This document shows positions 1-12,229 of a stretch of 64,000 nucleotides of DNA, piece by piece. Within the stretch, counting starts at the first letter, position 1. The number at the start of each line of letters is the position of its first letter. The notes under the pieces were generated by a model. The model ran no database searches. It saw only the letters and a list, made by a program, of their open reading frames with translations, and was not told the DNA's origin. The position numbers and the translations under genes are program-made. Source of the DNA: Morella rubra (lineage: Eukaryota; Streptophyta; Magnoliopsida; Fagales; Myricaceae); NCBI GenBank assembly GCA_003952965.2, contig CM025849.1, positions 1,788,973 to 1,852,972 of the forward strand. The letters run 5' to 3'.

Positions 1-195
1 TGCAGTTTGTGTGGCTGCTGAAAACGCCAATAATTTTCTGCTGGCCATAACCTCATGAAAATGAAAGAGTGCTCTCATTATAGTATATTCCAATTCAAAG
101 CCATTCAGGTCCCAAACATTGCTGAAACATGTACTTGTACATCACTGAATGCTTTGTGGGCTGTTATGTGGGTTATTTCCAACTTCTAACTGTAG

Positions 196-1532
196 GATGC
201 ATGCTGGGCCAGTAAACTGCTTGTGTTTGGGCGATGACCAATTGATACTTAGTGGTTCCTCTCTTGGAGGCATCACAGTCTCTGGAATTTTGTCTGATCA
301 GCGGGTAGCAACACTAAGATCAACAGACTCAACAGGTTTTTATTTTTTTCCTGCTATTTTTTTGGGAATGCCTATTTTTTGTCTGTATTCCATTGGAATT
401 TGCTTGTATACATTGATGTGTATGAGATGCTGGTCGATTCATCGTTTTCTAACTCATTGGTTTACTTTCTTTTTGATCTCCACGTAGATAAGTATGATAT
501 TGTAGGCTCACCTCCTGAAGCTTCATTTAGGCATGAATTACAGTACCTATGCTACGTTGTATCATATTTGTGTATTAGTTCTGACAAGTGGGTGGTACAT
601 TCTTGTGTCTATACTCACCTGTCTTTCTTGTAAAAGTGAAATGTTGGAGATCTCCTTCCGGTCCTGACTGAAGAAAGTTGGTACTATTTGTTGACCTGCT
701 GTCTAAGAATAATTATGGGTTTAAGAAACTTTTGAGAAGATGCTTAGGCCCTGTTCTCTGTTAGTAAGTAAATAATTTTCAACTACTCCCAACAGGCATA
801 AGGACTTTGTGTTACAACGCTCGCTCGCATCTATTGTTTGCCGGATCAACTGCTGGGTATACTTCTTGTTGGGACCTTAGGTATGAAAGTATTAACTTCA
901 AATACTATTTTATGAAATCGAATGACAGTCTTAACTCTATCTCATGGTATGAGCTTTTAAATTTTCAGAAAACGTTCTTCTTTTCTTTCATCTTTTCCTA
1001 GTTATACAACTCATAGGTTACAACCTTCTATTGTATGGTCTATATATTTGCGAGAAGATATCACAAAATTATAGGCAGCTTCAATAATTTTTCTCTTTTG
1101 AAAAGTTATTGGAAATACATCAGGTTTCTTGTTGTTGGTCAGTTACCTTTCCTCTTAATCATATCTTTCAGGACAATGAGATCTCTATGGGAAACACGAG
1201 TGAGTCCAAATGTGGTGTATTCTTTGCAACACCTGCAAAATGACACAGCAACTTTAGTCATCGGTGGGATTGATGGCGTGCTCCGGATCTTAGATCAAAA
1301 CACAGGTGAAGTGCTTTCTAGCTGTGTGGTGGAAGGTAACATGTTATCAACCTCCAAAAACCCCCTTCTAGGCCTTGAAAGAAGGAAAGGAAGGCGGCTT
1401 TCAGAAGACGCCCAAATTGACAGCATTCCTAGAAGCACTCGACCTCCGATCACATGCTTGGCTGTTGGGATGGAGAAGGTTGTCACCACACATAATAGTA
1501 GGTACATCAGATTGTGGAAGTTCAAGAAGTGA
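196..1532 (+). CDS. F-box/WD-40 repeat protein, C-terminal three exons (5' part outside the window)
   Basis: Three exons splice in frame: 196-335, 796-880 and 1172-1532 (stop TGA 1530-1532). The exon 1 end (G) joins GC of exon 2 to make Gly, and AG of exon 2 joins G of exon 3 to make Arg. Donors GTTTT and GTATG and acceptors TGTAG, AACAG and TTCAG are visible. The peptide begins MHAGPVNCLCLGDDQL and contains GSTAGYTSCWDLR and VGGIDGVLRILDQNTGEVLS, and ends RYIRLWKFKK. These are successive WD40 blades, each ending in a WD-like dipeptide. From memory this resembles the Arabidopsis At3g52030 type, an F-box plus WD40 substrate adaptor for an SCF ubiquitin ligase. The F-box would lie upstream of base 1 and is not visible, so the SCF role is inferred from the family. 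Nothing in the visible exons looks broken. Bases 1-195 read as intron. The first visible exon could start earlier if another acceptor is used. Confidence 0.85.
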
Positions 1533-2216
1533 GGGATCAATGCCGGCTTTTTCTTCAGAATATGGCCTTAAAATGTACTATTTAGTTTCTCTTTTTGTTC
1601 TGTGTATGTATAATTCATTAGACTGGTGCATAACTATCAAATTTCCAGTTTAGTAAATGTTTTTGGTCCTCCACTCTTCTATTCAAAGTTTGGTACCACA
1701 ATAACGTTGATATTAAGTCAATCTCAAAGTCTACCCCCCATCTCCACCATAACTTCATTTGTTCCTCGTTTCTAAATTCAAGATGTTAATTAACGGAACA
1801 AACAGACAAAGTATGAGTTATTACGTGAAGAGAGAAAAACATGCATAGTAACGAAGTTATTGGTTTTTTTTCCCTTGTAAAATAAGTTACAGAGGGAGAC
1901 TAGCGTAGTCTACTCCTTTGAGCGTGATTATAAGAACTTTCATCTATTGCAGAATGTCTAAATTGAATCATAGCTACCATTCATGAGAAAATAAACTGTC
2001 ACTACTGTCTCACAAGAATGCAATTATTTTTGGAGGTGAGAGGTTCAAACTACAAATCTCTAGTCTACATATGGCTCTTAAGTGTCCATTTTCAGACTTT
2101 TTTTATATAGACAAATTATGAACATTACATACTACCACCCTTTAAAGAGGGAGACGTCACAAACACCAAGTAAGAATATCTTTATACAAAAGGTAATCTT
2201 GATGACCATGGGAGGA
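1533..2216. other. Intergenic: 3' UTR of the WD40 gene, then no gene seen
   Basis: About 680 bases of AT-rich DNA following the WD40 stop codon. The first 100-150 bases are probably its 3' UTR. No further open frame or repeat structure could be supported. Confidence 0.6.
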
Positions 2217-2420
2217 AGCTCATCGCGCTACATTATGTGCTACATAATTTAGATGCTTAGAGACATGTAAAGCTTTCCATTTCTTGAAAGACTGCAGAGC
2301 TAGTTGGATATTAGAAATAAGAGGTTCAATTGACCAGTCCAACTGCACAAGATGAGCATAGATAGCGGAAATAACAGTGAGCGAGTAGCCCTCAAGGATC
2401 AATGAGTCGCACCAATCCTA
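2217..2420 (-). mobile_element. LINE remnant: RNase H-like (RVT_3) domain fragment
   Basis: Read on the minus strand, the frame gives DWCDSLILEGYSLTVISAI, then ...DWSIEPLISNIQLALQSF, then KALHVSKHLNYVAHNVAR. This is the spacing of the RNase H-like domain at the end of plant LINE polyproteins: an 'E-G-D/Y-S-x-x-V-I-x-A-I' block, a central 'I-x-x-I-x-x-x-x-x-x-F' block and a terminal 'H-V-x-R-x-x-N-x-x-A-H-x-x-A-R'. The usual Asp of the E-G-D-S motif is Tyr here. Upstream the frame meets TAG (2420-2418). Downstream it stops at 2222-2220, just after AR, where family members usually read ARW. No reverse transcriptase, endonuclease or poly(A) tail was seen nearby, so it is a short dead fragment. 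It could also be an RNase H-like domain taken up by a host gene, but the stops argue against that. Confidence 0.6.
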
Positions 2421-2630
2421 AGCGCCCCAGACCTTCAAACCAACTGTAATACCGCTCTTGTAGTGACCAAGTTATTGTTTGGTGAAGAAGAAAAGTATTG
2501 TATGAATCACTGGATGTCATGAAGATTATCTTACAGCATCAACAAAAAGGTTTTGGGCCTTATGTTGTCCGAATTCCCATTTAGCCTCCCAAAGTTTAAG
2601 CCCACAAAAGATATCGCGAAACTCTAAGCC

Positions 2631-2749
2631 TGGGCCCAATATCTAGTGTCCACTAGCTAGCAACAGCGTTAGCCGATCCCTCCCTCTTGGACTACTTGAT
2701 CCTCTTCTTCATCGCGAAATTCCCAAATCGATAACCGGAAAAACCCTAA
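2631..2749 (+). promoter_or_regulatory. Site II (TGGGCC) and telo-box motifs upstream of NAA10
   Basis: TGGGCCCAA lies at 2631-2639 and AAACCCTAA at 2741-2749, about 190 and 80 bases before the NAA10 ATG. The pair of site II (TCP-bound) and telo-box elements is known from promoters of plant ribosomal-protein and translation-related genes. This fits a co-translational N-acetyltransferase expressed in dividing cells. Motif presence is seen; function is inferred. Confidence 0.5.
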
Positions 2750-2824
2750 CGCTATTACTAAAACCCCGCCCTCAAAAATCCCCACAAAATCACCTAATCA
2801 GCCAGAACTGACACCGAGACAACC

Positions 2825-3424
2825 ATGGTGTGCATACGCAAGGCCACTATAGACGACCTGTTGGCCATGCAGACCTGCAATCTGTTCTGCCTCCCGGAGA
2901 ACTACCAGATGAAGTACTACCTCTACCACATCCTCTCGTGGCCACAGCTTCTCTACGTGGCAGAGGACTACAATGGTCGCATCGTTGGCTACGTGCTGGC
3001 CAAGATGGAGGAGGAGAGCAACGAGTGCCACGGCCACATCACCTCCTTAGCGGTGCTCCGGACACACCGCAAGCTCGGGTTGGCCACGAAGCTCATGAAC
3101 GCGGCGCAGAACGCAATGGAGCAAGTGTTTGGGGCTGAGTACGTGTCGCTTCACGTGAGGAAGAGTAATAGGGCTGCCTTCAATCTCTACACGGAAACGT
3201 TGGGGTACAAGATTCATGATGTTGAGGCAAAGTACTATGCTGATGGGGAGGACGCCTATGATATGAGGAAGCAGCTGAAGGGGAAGCAGGTTCATCATCA
3301 TCACGATCATGGGCATGGGCATGGACACAGTCATGCGCATGGGCATCATCATGAGCATGGTGGTGGGTGTTGTTCTTCGGCGGAGCCGAAGGGGATTGGA
3401 AAGAAGGAGGCAAATGCTTCATGA
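2825..3424 (+). CDS. NAA10: N-alpha-acetyltransferase NatA catalytic subunit (ARD1/NAA10)
   Basis: A single-exon 199-residue protein from ATG 2825. NAA10 transfers acetyl from acetyl-CoA to the N-termini of nascent Ser/Ala/Thr/Gly/Cys/Val proteins, in complex with NAA15 at the ribosome. The GNAT fold covers residues 1-155. Visible landmarks are MVCIRKAT (strand 1), [17 protein letters not shown] (the substrate-lip region typical of NAA10), [17 protein letters not shown] (residues 71-87, with acetyl-CoA loop R82-x-x-G85-x-A87), [17 protein letters not shown] (106-122) and [13 protein letters not shown] (137-149). The C-terminal tail, from about residue 156, carries 14 His between 157 and 178 and then CC (182-183). 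His-rich tails of this kind occur in plant NAA10. The start is the first ATG and gives the canonical N-terminus. The first half of the gene is clearly richer in G+C than the second half and the flanks. Nothing looks broken. Confidence 0.96.
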   Translation: MVCIRKATIDDLLAMQTCNLFCLPENYQMKYYLYHILSWPQLLYVAEDYNGRIVGYVLAKMEEESNECHGHITSLAVLRTHRKLGLATKLMNAAQNAMEQVFGAEYVSLHVRKSNRAAFNLYTETLGYKIHDVEAKYYADGEDAYDMRKQLKGKQVHHHHDHGHGHGHSHAHGHHHEHGGGCCSSAEPKGIGKKEANAS

Positions 3425-6400
3425 TTGTCAAAAGTGGGAGGTAAAAGTAAAGCTTTTAATGAATTGGCGCTTGGGGAAGTTGGCGCATCGAGTTGTGTCC
3501 TTTTTTTTTTCTCTATTTTCTTTTGTGGGTTTTATTTGTTGGGTTAGTTTTGTAAGGAATAATGCTGGAGAAAAATACATTTATCATGATGGGCATGAAT
3601 ACGTGATGTTGGCTGTACTTTTTTTTCAAGATTGCATTCGGTTTTATTGCCAAGCTCACATTTTTCTGTTTTGGCATTTCTAGTTCAAAGTTACTGTTCC
3701 CGATCAAGATCCATGCTTCCGGAATGGTTTGTACTTTTTATTCATGCATTAGCAATGTATTTCAAGAGTGGAATTTGTTTGCTGTTTGATGTTTGTGTCT
3801 TATTATTTAGATCATGGTCGTGCATTGGTTAGGGATCCATTTGTTTCAATTTGGATTTCTTCTGGTTGAAAGATTGAGGCTTTTATGTCAAATTCTTTGA
3901 TTTTTGTTTTGAAGTATAAAATTACGTCAGAACTTGTATCATTCATTCAAATCATACTGAAGCTATAAATGAAAGTGGCTAAACTTCGCTGCTTTGTTGC
4001 GGGGGTCTTGTGATTTTAGGACTGATGTCCCTTTTCCTTTACAAGGGTTTTATTTGCTGGAGGTAGCCGAGTAGGAATAGAATCTCTGAGAACGAGCTTC
4101 TTTTCTAAACAACCTAACTTGTTGATGTACTGTTGTGGTTGCTTTGCTGGAACTCTGTTTTACATGATCACTTGGAAGTCCTGAACGTGGTAAGAAAAGT
4201 AAAAATAAAGGGTTCAAATTACTTAATGAACGTGAGTGTTCTATGTCAAAATGCTTTCGAAGTACTCATTTAAACATTTGAAAGTATTTCCAGATTGACA
4301 TTGAAATACGAACCTAGTAGTAAGAATAGTAACTGTTGCCTAGAAAAAAAAACGAACGTGAGTGCTCTGGAATATGGATATTTTTGCCATTTACCATACC
4401 TAGCCAGATAATTTTATTATTGTTTCTATCCTAACCTTGTTTTTAATTTTGCCAAACTTTTGATTCCTTTTAACAGGTAGTCTTGTAGATATGAGTAACT
4501 TTTTTCTCTTGGTTTGCATTCTTGTTTTGCGAAGATAGATAGATATGTTGGTACGTCCATGGGCTCATTGGATGTGTACCATTCTTGGACAATTCATCTA
4601 ATTGTTGTCTTTTTTCCTCCCTTGCTCGTTTAGGCATAGCTTATGAATGTTGTCAATAGGTTTTTCTTTGTTTTGAACATTAGGTTGTAACTTAGTATAA
4701 AATCACCAAGTAGGACTGACTGAGACAAATCGTGGGATAAGGAGAAGAGAGAGAATTGAGTGTAGGATGAGCCTCAGGAGGGAATAATACCATAATTATT
4801 GCTTTAATGACCTGCCACTTCATTCCATATTGGGAGACAAAAAAGGAAGCGATATCCTGTTTAGCTGGTCCCATATTGCCAAATCGTAGATTTAGTAACT
4901 AAGAACCCAATGTTACTGGTGAATAGATGTTCTGCTTTGATCTCAATCCCGGTGTTGAGTTGCAAGCAGTGTCGAGTTTCACTTGATGAGGAGATCATTT
5001 ACTCTGTATTCTTTTCCTGGGAAAATGGAAGTTGAAAAATTGTGATGCTATGTCAATGTACCTAGAGTAGGTGAAATTGTAGGCAGTGATGAGATGTGAG
5101 AGATGAAAGAAACTTTATTTTTTTTTAATATTTCCAGTCATTTCCCTTATTCGTATGTACCTTCTGAGCTTGCATTGAGTTTCTGGATGAATTTTAATGA
5201 GGTCTAGATCTTCTGAAGATTTGTATTCGTTTGGCTATTTTTTACTTCTCACTCATGCCATCGTAGGATTTCTATTAGTAAGCTTACATTTGAACGAAAT
5301 GAACTACTGAGGTATCTACCAATATCCTAAAGACAGGAAGGGGGAAGAATCTTATTGAAATTTCTGCTCCTTCTTGACTGATTCTTGTCGTAGGATATCA
5401 TTGCTTAGATGAGGTAGATAACCCCTCTATTAGGTGTAAGCCCATCATCTAGTGAGAGTTACCAAATCAGCCATTTTGTCTTTGCTTTGTCTGCCTTCAG
5501 ATTCCCAGGTGAATGATGATTACACAAGAAAGACGTTGATCTCTCTAGGGATGTAGTAACTCCATTTTTCATCTGGTAGTGATATATGGCTGTATCACTA
5601 TTCATCACTGTTATGAGTAAATCAAGTTTGTCTCATGTTCTCAGAGAACTTTATCTAGTGGAGTGCTTAATATGCTAACCGCAATTTTTGGATTAAATGT
5701 TCAGGTTCTGTCACCTTAGCATGCGGTATGATATAAGAACATCTAAAAGTTAGGCAGAACAGGGTTTGCGTGACTGCACATGGTGGGTTACTGGCTGTCT
5801 AGTATGGGGCAAGCGAGTCATTTAAACAGAGGTTCCCAATCGTAGTTAGCTTAGTCCAGTGAACAAGTTGACAATTGCTGCTGCTTCTGGCAGCTTTGAT
5901 TTGGATCATTGAATAGATTGTTGTCTTCCAACTCAACCAAAAACTTCATCAGGAACGATACACGTGATATATTTTATCAGGTGAAACTAAGCAATTCACT
6001 ACTGTAACGAAGGCTCTCGACGAGTTTCTGTGACATACCAAACCAAAAAGTGGCAGGCTATGGTTCGAGGCCGTTTCTACGAGTTTATACACACCATTTC
6101 TCAGTCAAACTTTATCTTTTGGTAAAAATTGTCGTCTATTCTTTTCCCGTAGTCCTTATCCATGTCATAGAGTAGGTTGGAGAAATTTTATGTGATCTAA
6201 ATCCGCCGTTACAAATTGTCCGTGTGGTTGGCTTGGTGTTGGAAGTCGTCAACTACTTTTATGAATTTCTCTACTTATCCTATAGTTATGATGAGGATTA
6301 GAAATTCAGAAGCAAGAAATGTTGGTCTGATGGTGTCCCAAACCATTTGAAATTGAAGCATCTTTAGCGGCCACTCCACGCAAGTGGAATTCTCTCTACT

Positions 6401-8650
6401 TTCATCAAGAATCCTGGTTGCCTAAATTTGCATTTCTTTTTTTGACAATATGGTATATCATCGTCTTGGCCCACTTAAATTTATTTGGGTATATTCTCAT
6501 GGCGTGGTGCCTCTCTGAACTAAATGAGAAATACTTGATGTCCTTTCTGAGTTCTTTTAATTCTTCTGGAAATGAATCTAACGGTTCAAGATTTCTGAGT
6601 GTGTATGGTCCACTTTAAAATTAATTTTAAACTATTGGATTCTTTTTAAAAAAATTTAAAAAAAATTCAAGAAAAACACCAAGCATTTCTCGTACTAAAT
6701 TGACATTCTAAATGGGTCACTGTTTTTTCCAAAACCAAATTGGCATTCTGATTGGGACACTTTTTTTTTTTTAACCTTTTTAGGAACGTGTTACATATTA
6801 ATTGTGGTTTGAATAGTGTAACGTGGAAAAATATTCCATTTAGAGGGATTAATTTCGGATGGGTTTAAATGCATGGCTAGGATTAAACCTTAACGGTAGC
6901 GTGCTATCTGACTTAATGAGATAAATCTAACCCGATACTTGCGACTTTGCTCATTAATTGAGGTGGCCCACTCTAATGCTATTAGATTTGTTAGAATTTA
7001 ATGACAGCCATCCATTTAGACCCATCCAAATGTAAAGTAAAATTCTTGTCCAAACAACTTTGCGTAGCGAGACGGAACTTCTCACTTCTTATTCTCTTTT
7101 ATAGCATGGTATAAATTTATTTTTTTTCACGTTGTTTATGTTATTTTACTTCATGGGAAGCATATAAAAAAATTTTGTTAACTGGAAAGCATATAATATT
7201 GTTTAACCACTATATGAATAGCCGAAAAAAAAACCCAGCATACGAATAGGAATTATAGGGTAGTTGATTCCAATAGGAGGTTCTGGAAGTGTAAGACAGG
7301 GGCAATGGAAGGGCTCTGTACGATGACCTGTCAACCACGTGCGGTGATCAGTCAAGATTCAAGAAGGGCTTGTGTTTTCTGAAATGTTCCATAAATTCTA
7401 CCTAACGTTGCTGTCGTGCTTAGACTACCCGAGGACTTTGAAAGTCTAAAGCCCAAGTTGGTGGCTGTCCCATTTCAAACATACTCCTATCTTTTGTCGT
7501 TCGTGACGGGTAGAATGTCTGAATGCCAATCAAAAGTGATTTTCTTGGGAGAGATTGGGATAAAACAGAGTTTAAAGAACTGGGTTCTGTAGAGTTTTAC
7601 TTATTTGTTCTTAAAATTGTATTACATGGGAAATGCAATTAATTAAAAATAAATAAAGAATGTTCTGAAATATAAACCAAATTGGTCCACAGATTACAAA
7701 GAAAAAACAGGGGTGATAAAATCTGAACTATTTGAGAAGCTTTTGAACCTAATCAGTATGATTTTTAACAAAAGCACGAAATGCAGGTTTATGCATTCCT
7801 AGTGAAGGAATTAGGATTAACCGTAGACTGCGGTAGAGTAAAGAAATAGTAAAAGAAAAGGCTTTCAAGATAGGTTAGATGTAGAGTTACTATCAGGTGT
7901 TTGAGTAAATCTGGTTTAGATGAGCACCCTTGTTTTCGGTGTTCTTTTATTGGCACACAATCTTGCCCTCTGTACCGCTTCCTCCTTTAGGAAGGAATGC
8001 ATTCCCGAACTTTGTGGGCAGCATTATAGTATCCCTAGATGGATGAGGGTTTTGATCCTCCCTAGCTGTAGCCCCTAGGTGTAAGAGGGTTTCTACCCTC
8101 CTTTATTTATAATATTTTGATATGTTGATAAAAATAAAATAAAAAAAGGACTTGTTTGGACCCTACAAGCAAATAAAGTGTCTGAAACCAGAGCTTAAGA
8201 TTGTGTCTTTTAATGGTGGGTTTGTTGTCTTGGTTATAATCAAATGGGGGTTTGCATGACGAGTCAGAGGTCACACCCACAAGAAGCTATATTAAGCTAT
8301 TGGAAGGGATTCTAAGTGCTGCAATTAAGCATGTTTTACACGTAAAGTTCAAGACAAGTTTCTATCATGTCTGGATATCCTCAAGTGGGGTTTACTATTT
8401 CCTCAAAGTCTCTTTTGAGCTGCTTTTCAGGTCTATAAAAGCAAAGAGAGCAAAAGGGAAGAGTCTCGTGAATCATTTGCCTTTTGACTGGATTGGCATG
8501 CACCTCAATAAGTTTATGGGTTTTCTATTTAAAAAAAAAAAAAGAGTACAATTTAGACATGAAATATATATATTGACACGAGTGGATATAGAAAACTACT
8601 ACAAATAACACCATTCACTTGATCTAATTTCTTTTAGTTTGCGGTCAGGG
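3425..8650. other. Long gene-poor stretch after NAA10
   Basis: No protein gene could be supported in 5.2 kb. The first few hundred bases are probably the NAA10 3' UTR. Scattered frames (for example 8252-8608) have no family signature and no codon character. Around 7930-8150 a G/C-richer piece ends in an A-rich run with the look of a LINE or SINE 3' tail (TTTATTTATAATATTTTGAT, then A-rich). No target-site duplication was found, so it is not called. A-rich and T-rich homopolymers are frequent at 6640-6780 and 7220. Confidence 0.5.
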
Positions 8651-9323
8651 GGGAAAAATCTTGCTTTAGCCTACCTTTGTTTTTTGGGTTAAAAGAAAGA
8701 AAAAAAAGAAAAAAATATGCACACAACTTTGACCATTTCAAAAGTGAGACAAGTAAATTTCCAAAAACACAATCAGCTATCAGATTTCTTTAGCTTAAAA
8801 AAAATATTATCAGCTTTATTTAATAAGGCAAATCTATATTATACTCCTCAACAAAGAAAAGGAGAAAGAAAGTTTCATGCATGAGTAACTCATGAAGATC
8901 ATTAAAAGAGTAGATAACGTTAAACAAATCATTAAATCAATGGTGGCTTTTGAGAAAATAGCTCTAAAATAATGGTGGGACTTCTTTACAATGGAATATC
9001 CCAATAGTATATGCAAATATACAAAGGACATGACCAAAAGACACTTTGTTTAGTAGCCTTCTTGGTCGTGGGAATCTCAGTGGGCTCTCCACATTCCTTC
9101 CAATACCAAAACATTCAATAATGTTTGAACTTTCGCATTCAAAATCATTTTCGTGGTCAGAACCATCATAACCATTGGGCAACGTTTAGCTTCAGCTTAG
9201 TTGGGTTGAGTCAAGTCCTCGTCTACCTTGATTGAGGGCAACCGAAACATGATATAGCTTGACAGTGTGACAAAATGATGTCCACCAAATTTCTATGCCT
9301 TTAGAGGAGAAATTGAGCCCTGG
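8651..9323. other. 3' flank of the choline-transporter-like gene; unassigned minus-strand frame
   Basis: Bases 9183-9323 are probably 3' UTR of the minus-strand gene that ends at 9324. A 72-codon minus-strand frame (9182-8964) includes NIIECFGIGRNVESPLRF and RPRRLLNKVSFGHVLC. It has some protein-like composition, but I recognise no family and see no splice partner. It may be an old gene scrap. Confidence 0.35.
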
Positions 9324-12229
9324 CTACGTTGCTGTGAATCGGTGGGGGACTCTAGGTGTAGGTACGACTATATCGCGGCCAGCTTTGATCATGCTGAGTC
9401 GATCCTCTATAATTTTACCAAACAGCCTTCTGTCTTGATTCTCTGCATAGCAGACGTAGTAACAGCTCACGCAAGCGTGCGGTACTGCCATTGCAATCCT
9501 GGTCTGGTACACCACAACAATAATTGGATTAGTTGTGCTGATCATAGTAAAATAATGGCCAAGTTGATCACATGATTTGAATGCACAGATAACGAATCAA
9601 ATAAAGTAGGACTGGTCAAACAAGACTACCAACCATGAGGTATCCGATGAAAAACGCAAGGAGTGAAATGGTGGCTGTAAAACTTTGATGCACTCTGGCT
9701 GTCCAAGCAGCCACAACTATAACACAGATAGAGCCACTGCAGACTCCGGTCAGAAAGCAAATTGAGCTGGTTATGTCAGAATCCACAATAGTTACAATTT
9801 CTTGCTTCTCAAAGAGCTCCCAAGTGTCTTGAGATGCTTTTACAAAACTTTTTCCATATGCTGCTATCTGCATAGATGTAAAGATGGGTAAATAACATCT
9901 CTAAGTTAATTGGTATTCAATTGACCAAACGTGCTGCTCGAGAATAAGTTAGACTGCATTGAAAATCTCAATTCAGATAAGGAGTGTAAAAGATTCAGCA
10001 TTTGTACACTAATCACAATATTATGAGACGAGACTTTTTAACTTGAGAGAACAAAAGCATCTGAGCTCTCGTTGTATTAATTAATCATCCTGTAAAGCTT
10101 AAGAACCCAAGTGAGAATGACTTGCAAAATACTACAAAGAAGTTTCATCTAGTAAAGTACAACTCAAAATGAAACTCTCAAATCTTTTGCCACTGCTATG
10201 GGAAATAACTCGTACAGCAATAGCAATAGAAAATGCTACTGTTAAAATGTAGACATTTTCCTAATACAGTCAAGTGCTACACACATGCAGCAGGAAATAA
10301 TGCGATATGTCTAAACTAGTTATCAACAGCAAAACTACATGTCATAGCAATGCCAGAATTTTTACCCTTTCAAATAGAGCCACTTTTAGTGGTGAACTCT
10401 TTACCACAGATTAGTAGAAGTCTCTGATTATTCGTCTCTACAATAACATATGCTGGTAGACAGAAGAAATTCTCAGGCAAAAGGCTTTCCAGTAAAAGTA
10501 CCTGCACAAAGGCCCAGCCATTTCCAAATCTGAAGATGGACTCCATGACTCTGAGACAACAATGTGCACAAGAAAACATGAACTCATCTTCTCCCTCAAG
10601 CAAATTCAATCCACGGGCAACAATTCTCAGGGCCTCAATTGAAGGCACAAAGACAGAGCCTAAACAAGCACTTCCCAGATTCCGAGTCAAGGCTCTTTGG
10701 AAGCAGAATTGAGTATTCGATTGCATTCCCCTTAGATAATAAAGAGCAATTACTCTACTTACGGTAATGTTAGCAACATTCCTCATTACTTCGGCAGTCC
10801 AAGCCAAGCTCAAAACCAATGCAATTATAACCAAGGGGGGAAAGTAAAAATTTAAGGCTCCAATCACAGCTAAAATCCACAGGGACATCCACAAGAATCC
10901 TGCCCCAAGCATCCAATAAATAGGCTGATTCAAATCAGGAAATTTTGACGCAGGTTCAAGGGATTTAATCAGCACCTTACAGCAAAACTCGATGCGCTGT
11001 GTGACCCAACAAGCATATAATCCATTGCCTATTGCAAACGCAATAAAACAGACTCCAACCCCCTCTGTGGAAGGCTTTTGGAAGCAAATAAGTAGAATTC
11101 CGGCAGATAGAGACATTAGAAAAGAGCACCATAGTATAAAATGAACCATAAATCTTGGCCATTGCCTGACTGCCTTTTGCCATGTGAACGCAAGAGTAAT
11201 GCTTAAAAGAGATGCAGCTTCAACTTGAGGCAGATAATGTAGTAACACTCTTTTCTCTTTTCTTTTAACAGATTCTGATGCTAGAATCAGCCCTTGAATA
11301 CCCTTGAATATAAGGAAGGAAACTACCCCAACAGCCACAACCGTGTGCAGAAGGAACAGAACCAGAGATATTCTGTTGGTGTATGCTCTTGAATTCAGTG
11401 TTGTTAGGGATGACTGCTTTGCAAAGAGAAAGAGAAACCCAGAGATTTAGTCGCAAAAAGCAACTTACTTGAGAGAGAGAGAGAGAGAGAGAGCCAGAAA
11501 CATTCGAGATTTTCATTTGTAAATAGAGAAAGTATGAGGTAGCCTTGTGAAATCTTTTGGAACTGACTTCTACTTTCACCTTTCAAAATAGACTTATAAC
11601 ATCGAGATATATCACTACAAAACGTTCAAAATTCTGTCTTTCGAAATAACAACTATGAATTTCAGATAAATGTATACAGAGATTATATTCTGAAGCGGTA
11701 GCTAGAAAAAATACAAACAAAATCTCAGAAATGAAACTTGATTAGCCATCAATTGCAAATCTCTTTGCGCAAACGACAGGACAACTTACTAGCGGGGTGG
11801 GCGTTGAGCGAGGCTGAGCTGGCTGGGAAGGATGGGTAGGCTGAGAAGGATGGGAAGGATGGGAAGGCTGAGAAGGAGAGGGAGTTCCAACTCTAGTCGC
11901 ACTGTTAATGGCGATCCTCAAAGGGTTTGAGGGATTCAGCCTCTGCATCCTCGACAAATGGAAGTCTCCATGGTTATTGCTCCCAACCACCTCTCCTTGA
12001 AAACCCTCCTCACCTTTCTCCACATCCTTCACTTCCTCCTCTAGTTTCTCCCTCTTCTCCTCTCTTCCTTCAACTCCATCAGTCTCTCTCTCCTCCACCT
12101 AATACCATCAACACACACCGACATTTCAAACTATTAGCACAAACACATAATGACCTCCCAACAGATAATTTAAATAACAAACACAAAATAAAAAGGCTGA
12201 AATGCATCTTACAGGTTCGGTGGCACCCA
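9324..12229 (-). CDS. Choline transporter-like protein (SLC44/CTL, Choline_transpo family)
   Basis: Five exons on the minus strand: 12229-12212, 12098-11790, 11416-10502, 9867-9634 and 9503-9324 (stop TAG). Every exon is a whole number of codons, giving 551 residues. Donors are GTAAGA, GTAAGT, GTACTT and GTTGGT. Residues 1-109 are a soluble N-terminus with an acidic stretch (EEKREKLEEEVKDVEKGEE), the block MQRLNPSNPLRI and a Pro/Ser/His-rich repeat. From about residue 120 there are roughly ten hydrophobic segments, beginning RISLVLFLLHTVVAVGVVSF. The diagnostic CTL C-terminal half is present: RNLGSACLGSVFVPSIEALR, AAYGKSFVKASQDTWELFE and VPHACVSCYYVCYAENQ. Human members carry choline, but the plant substrate is not established. 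An integral-membrane transporter role is inferred from the family. The last intron is placed as CTC ATG|GT...CAG|ACC AGG because this restores YLM-TRIAMAVPHAC. A second in-frame option (G|GTAGTC with AATGGCAG|TA) would shorten this loop. The gene is convergent with NAA10. Confidence 0.88.
11471..11493. repeat. (GA)n microsatellite in intron 2 of the CTL gene
   Basis: An uninterrupted GA run of about 11 units lies 54 bases upstream (in gene sense) of the exon 3 acceptor. In transcript sense it is a pyrimidine (CT) run near the 3' splice site. Confidence 0.9.

Noticed and set aside
3047-3431. Antisense frames of 83-103 codons over NAA10
   Set aside because: Shadows of the GC-rich, His-rich coding strand (poly-Met/His readings).
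5087-5167. C/D-box snoRNA candidate: GTGATGA, then CTGA 76 bases on, with a weak GU-containing terminal stem
   Set aside because: No internal C'/D' boxes, a long T run inside, and no recognisable rRNA guide stretch.
7930-8150. Retroposon-like tail with A-rich end
   Set aside because: No head, no pol III boxes and no flanking direct repeat found; kept only as a remark.
8252-8608. 118-codon plus-strand frame
   Set aside because: Low-complexity Lys-rich end from an A run, and no homology or gene context.
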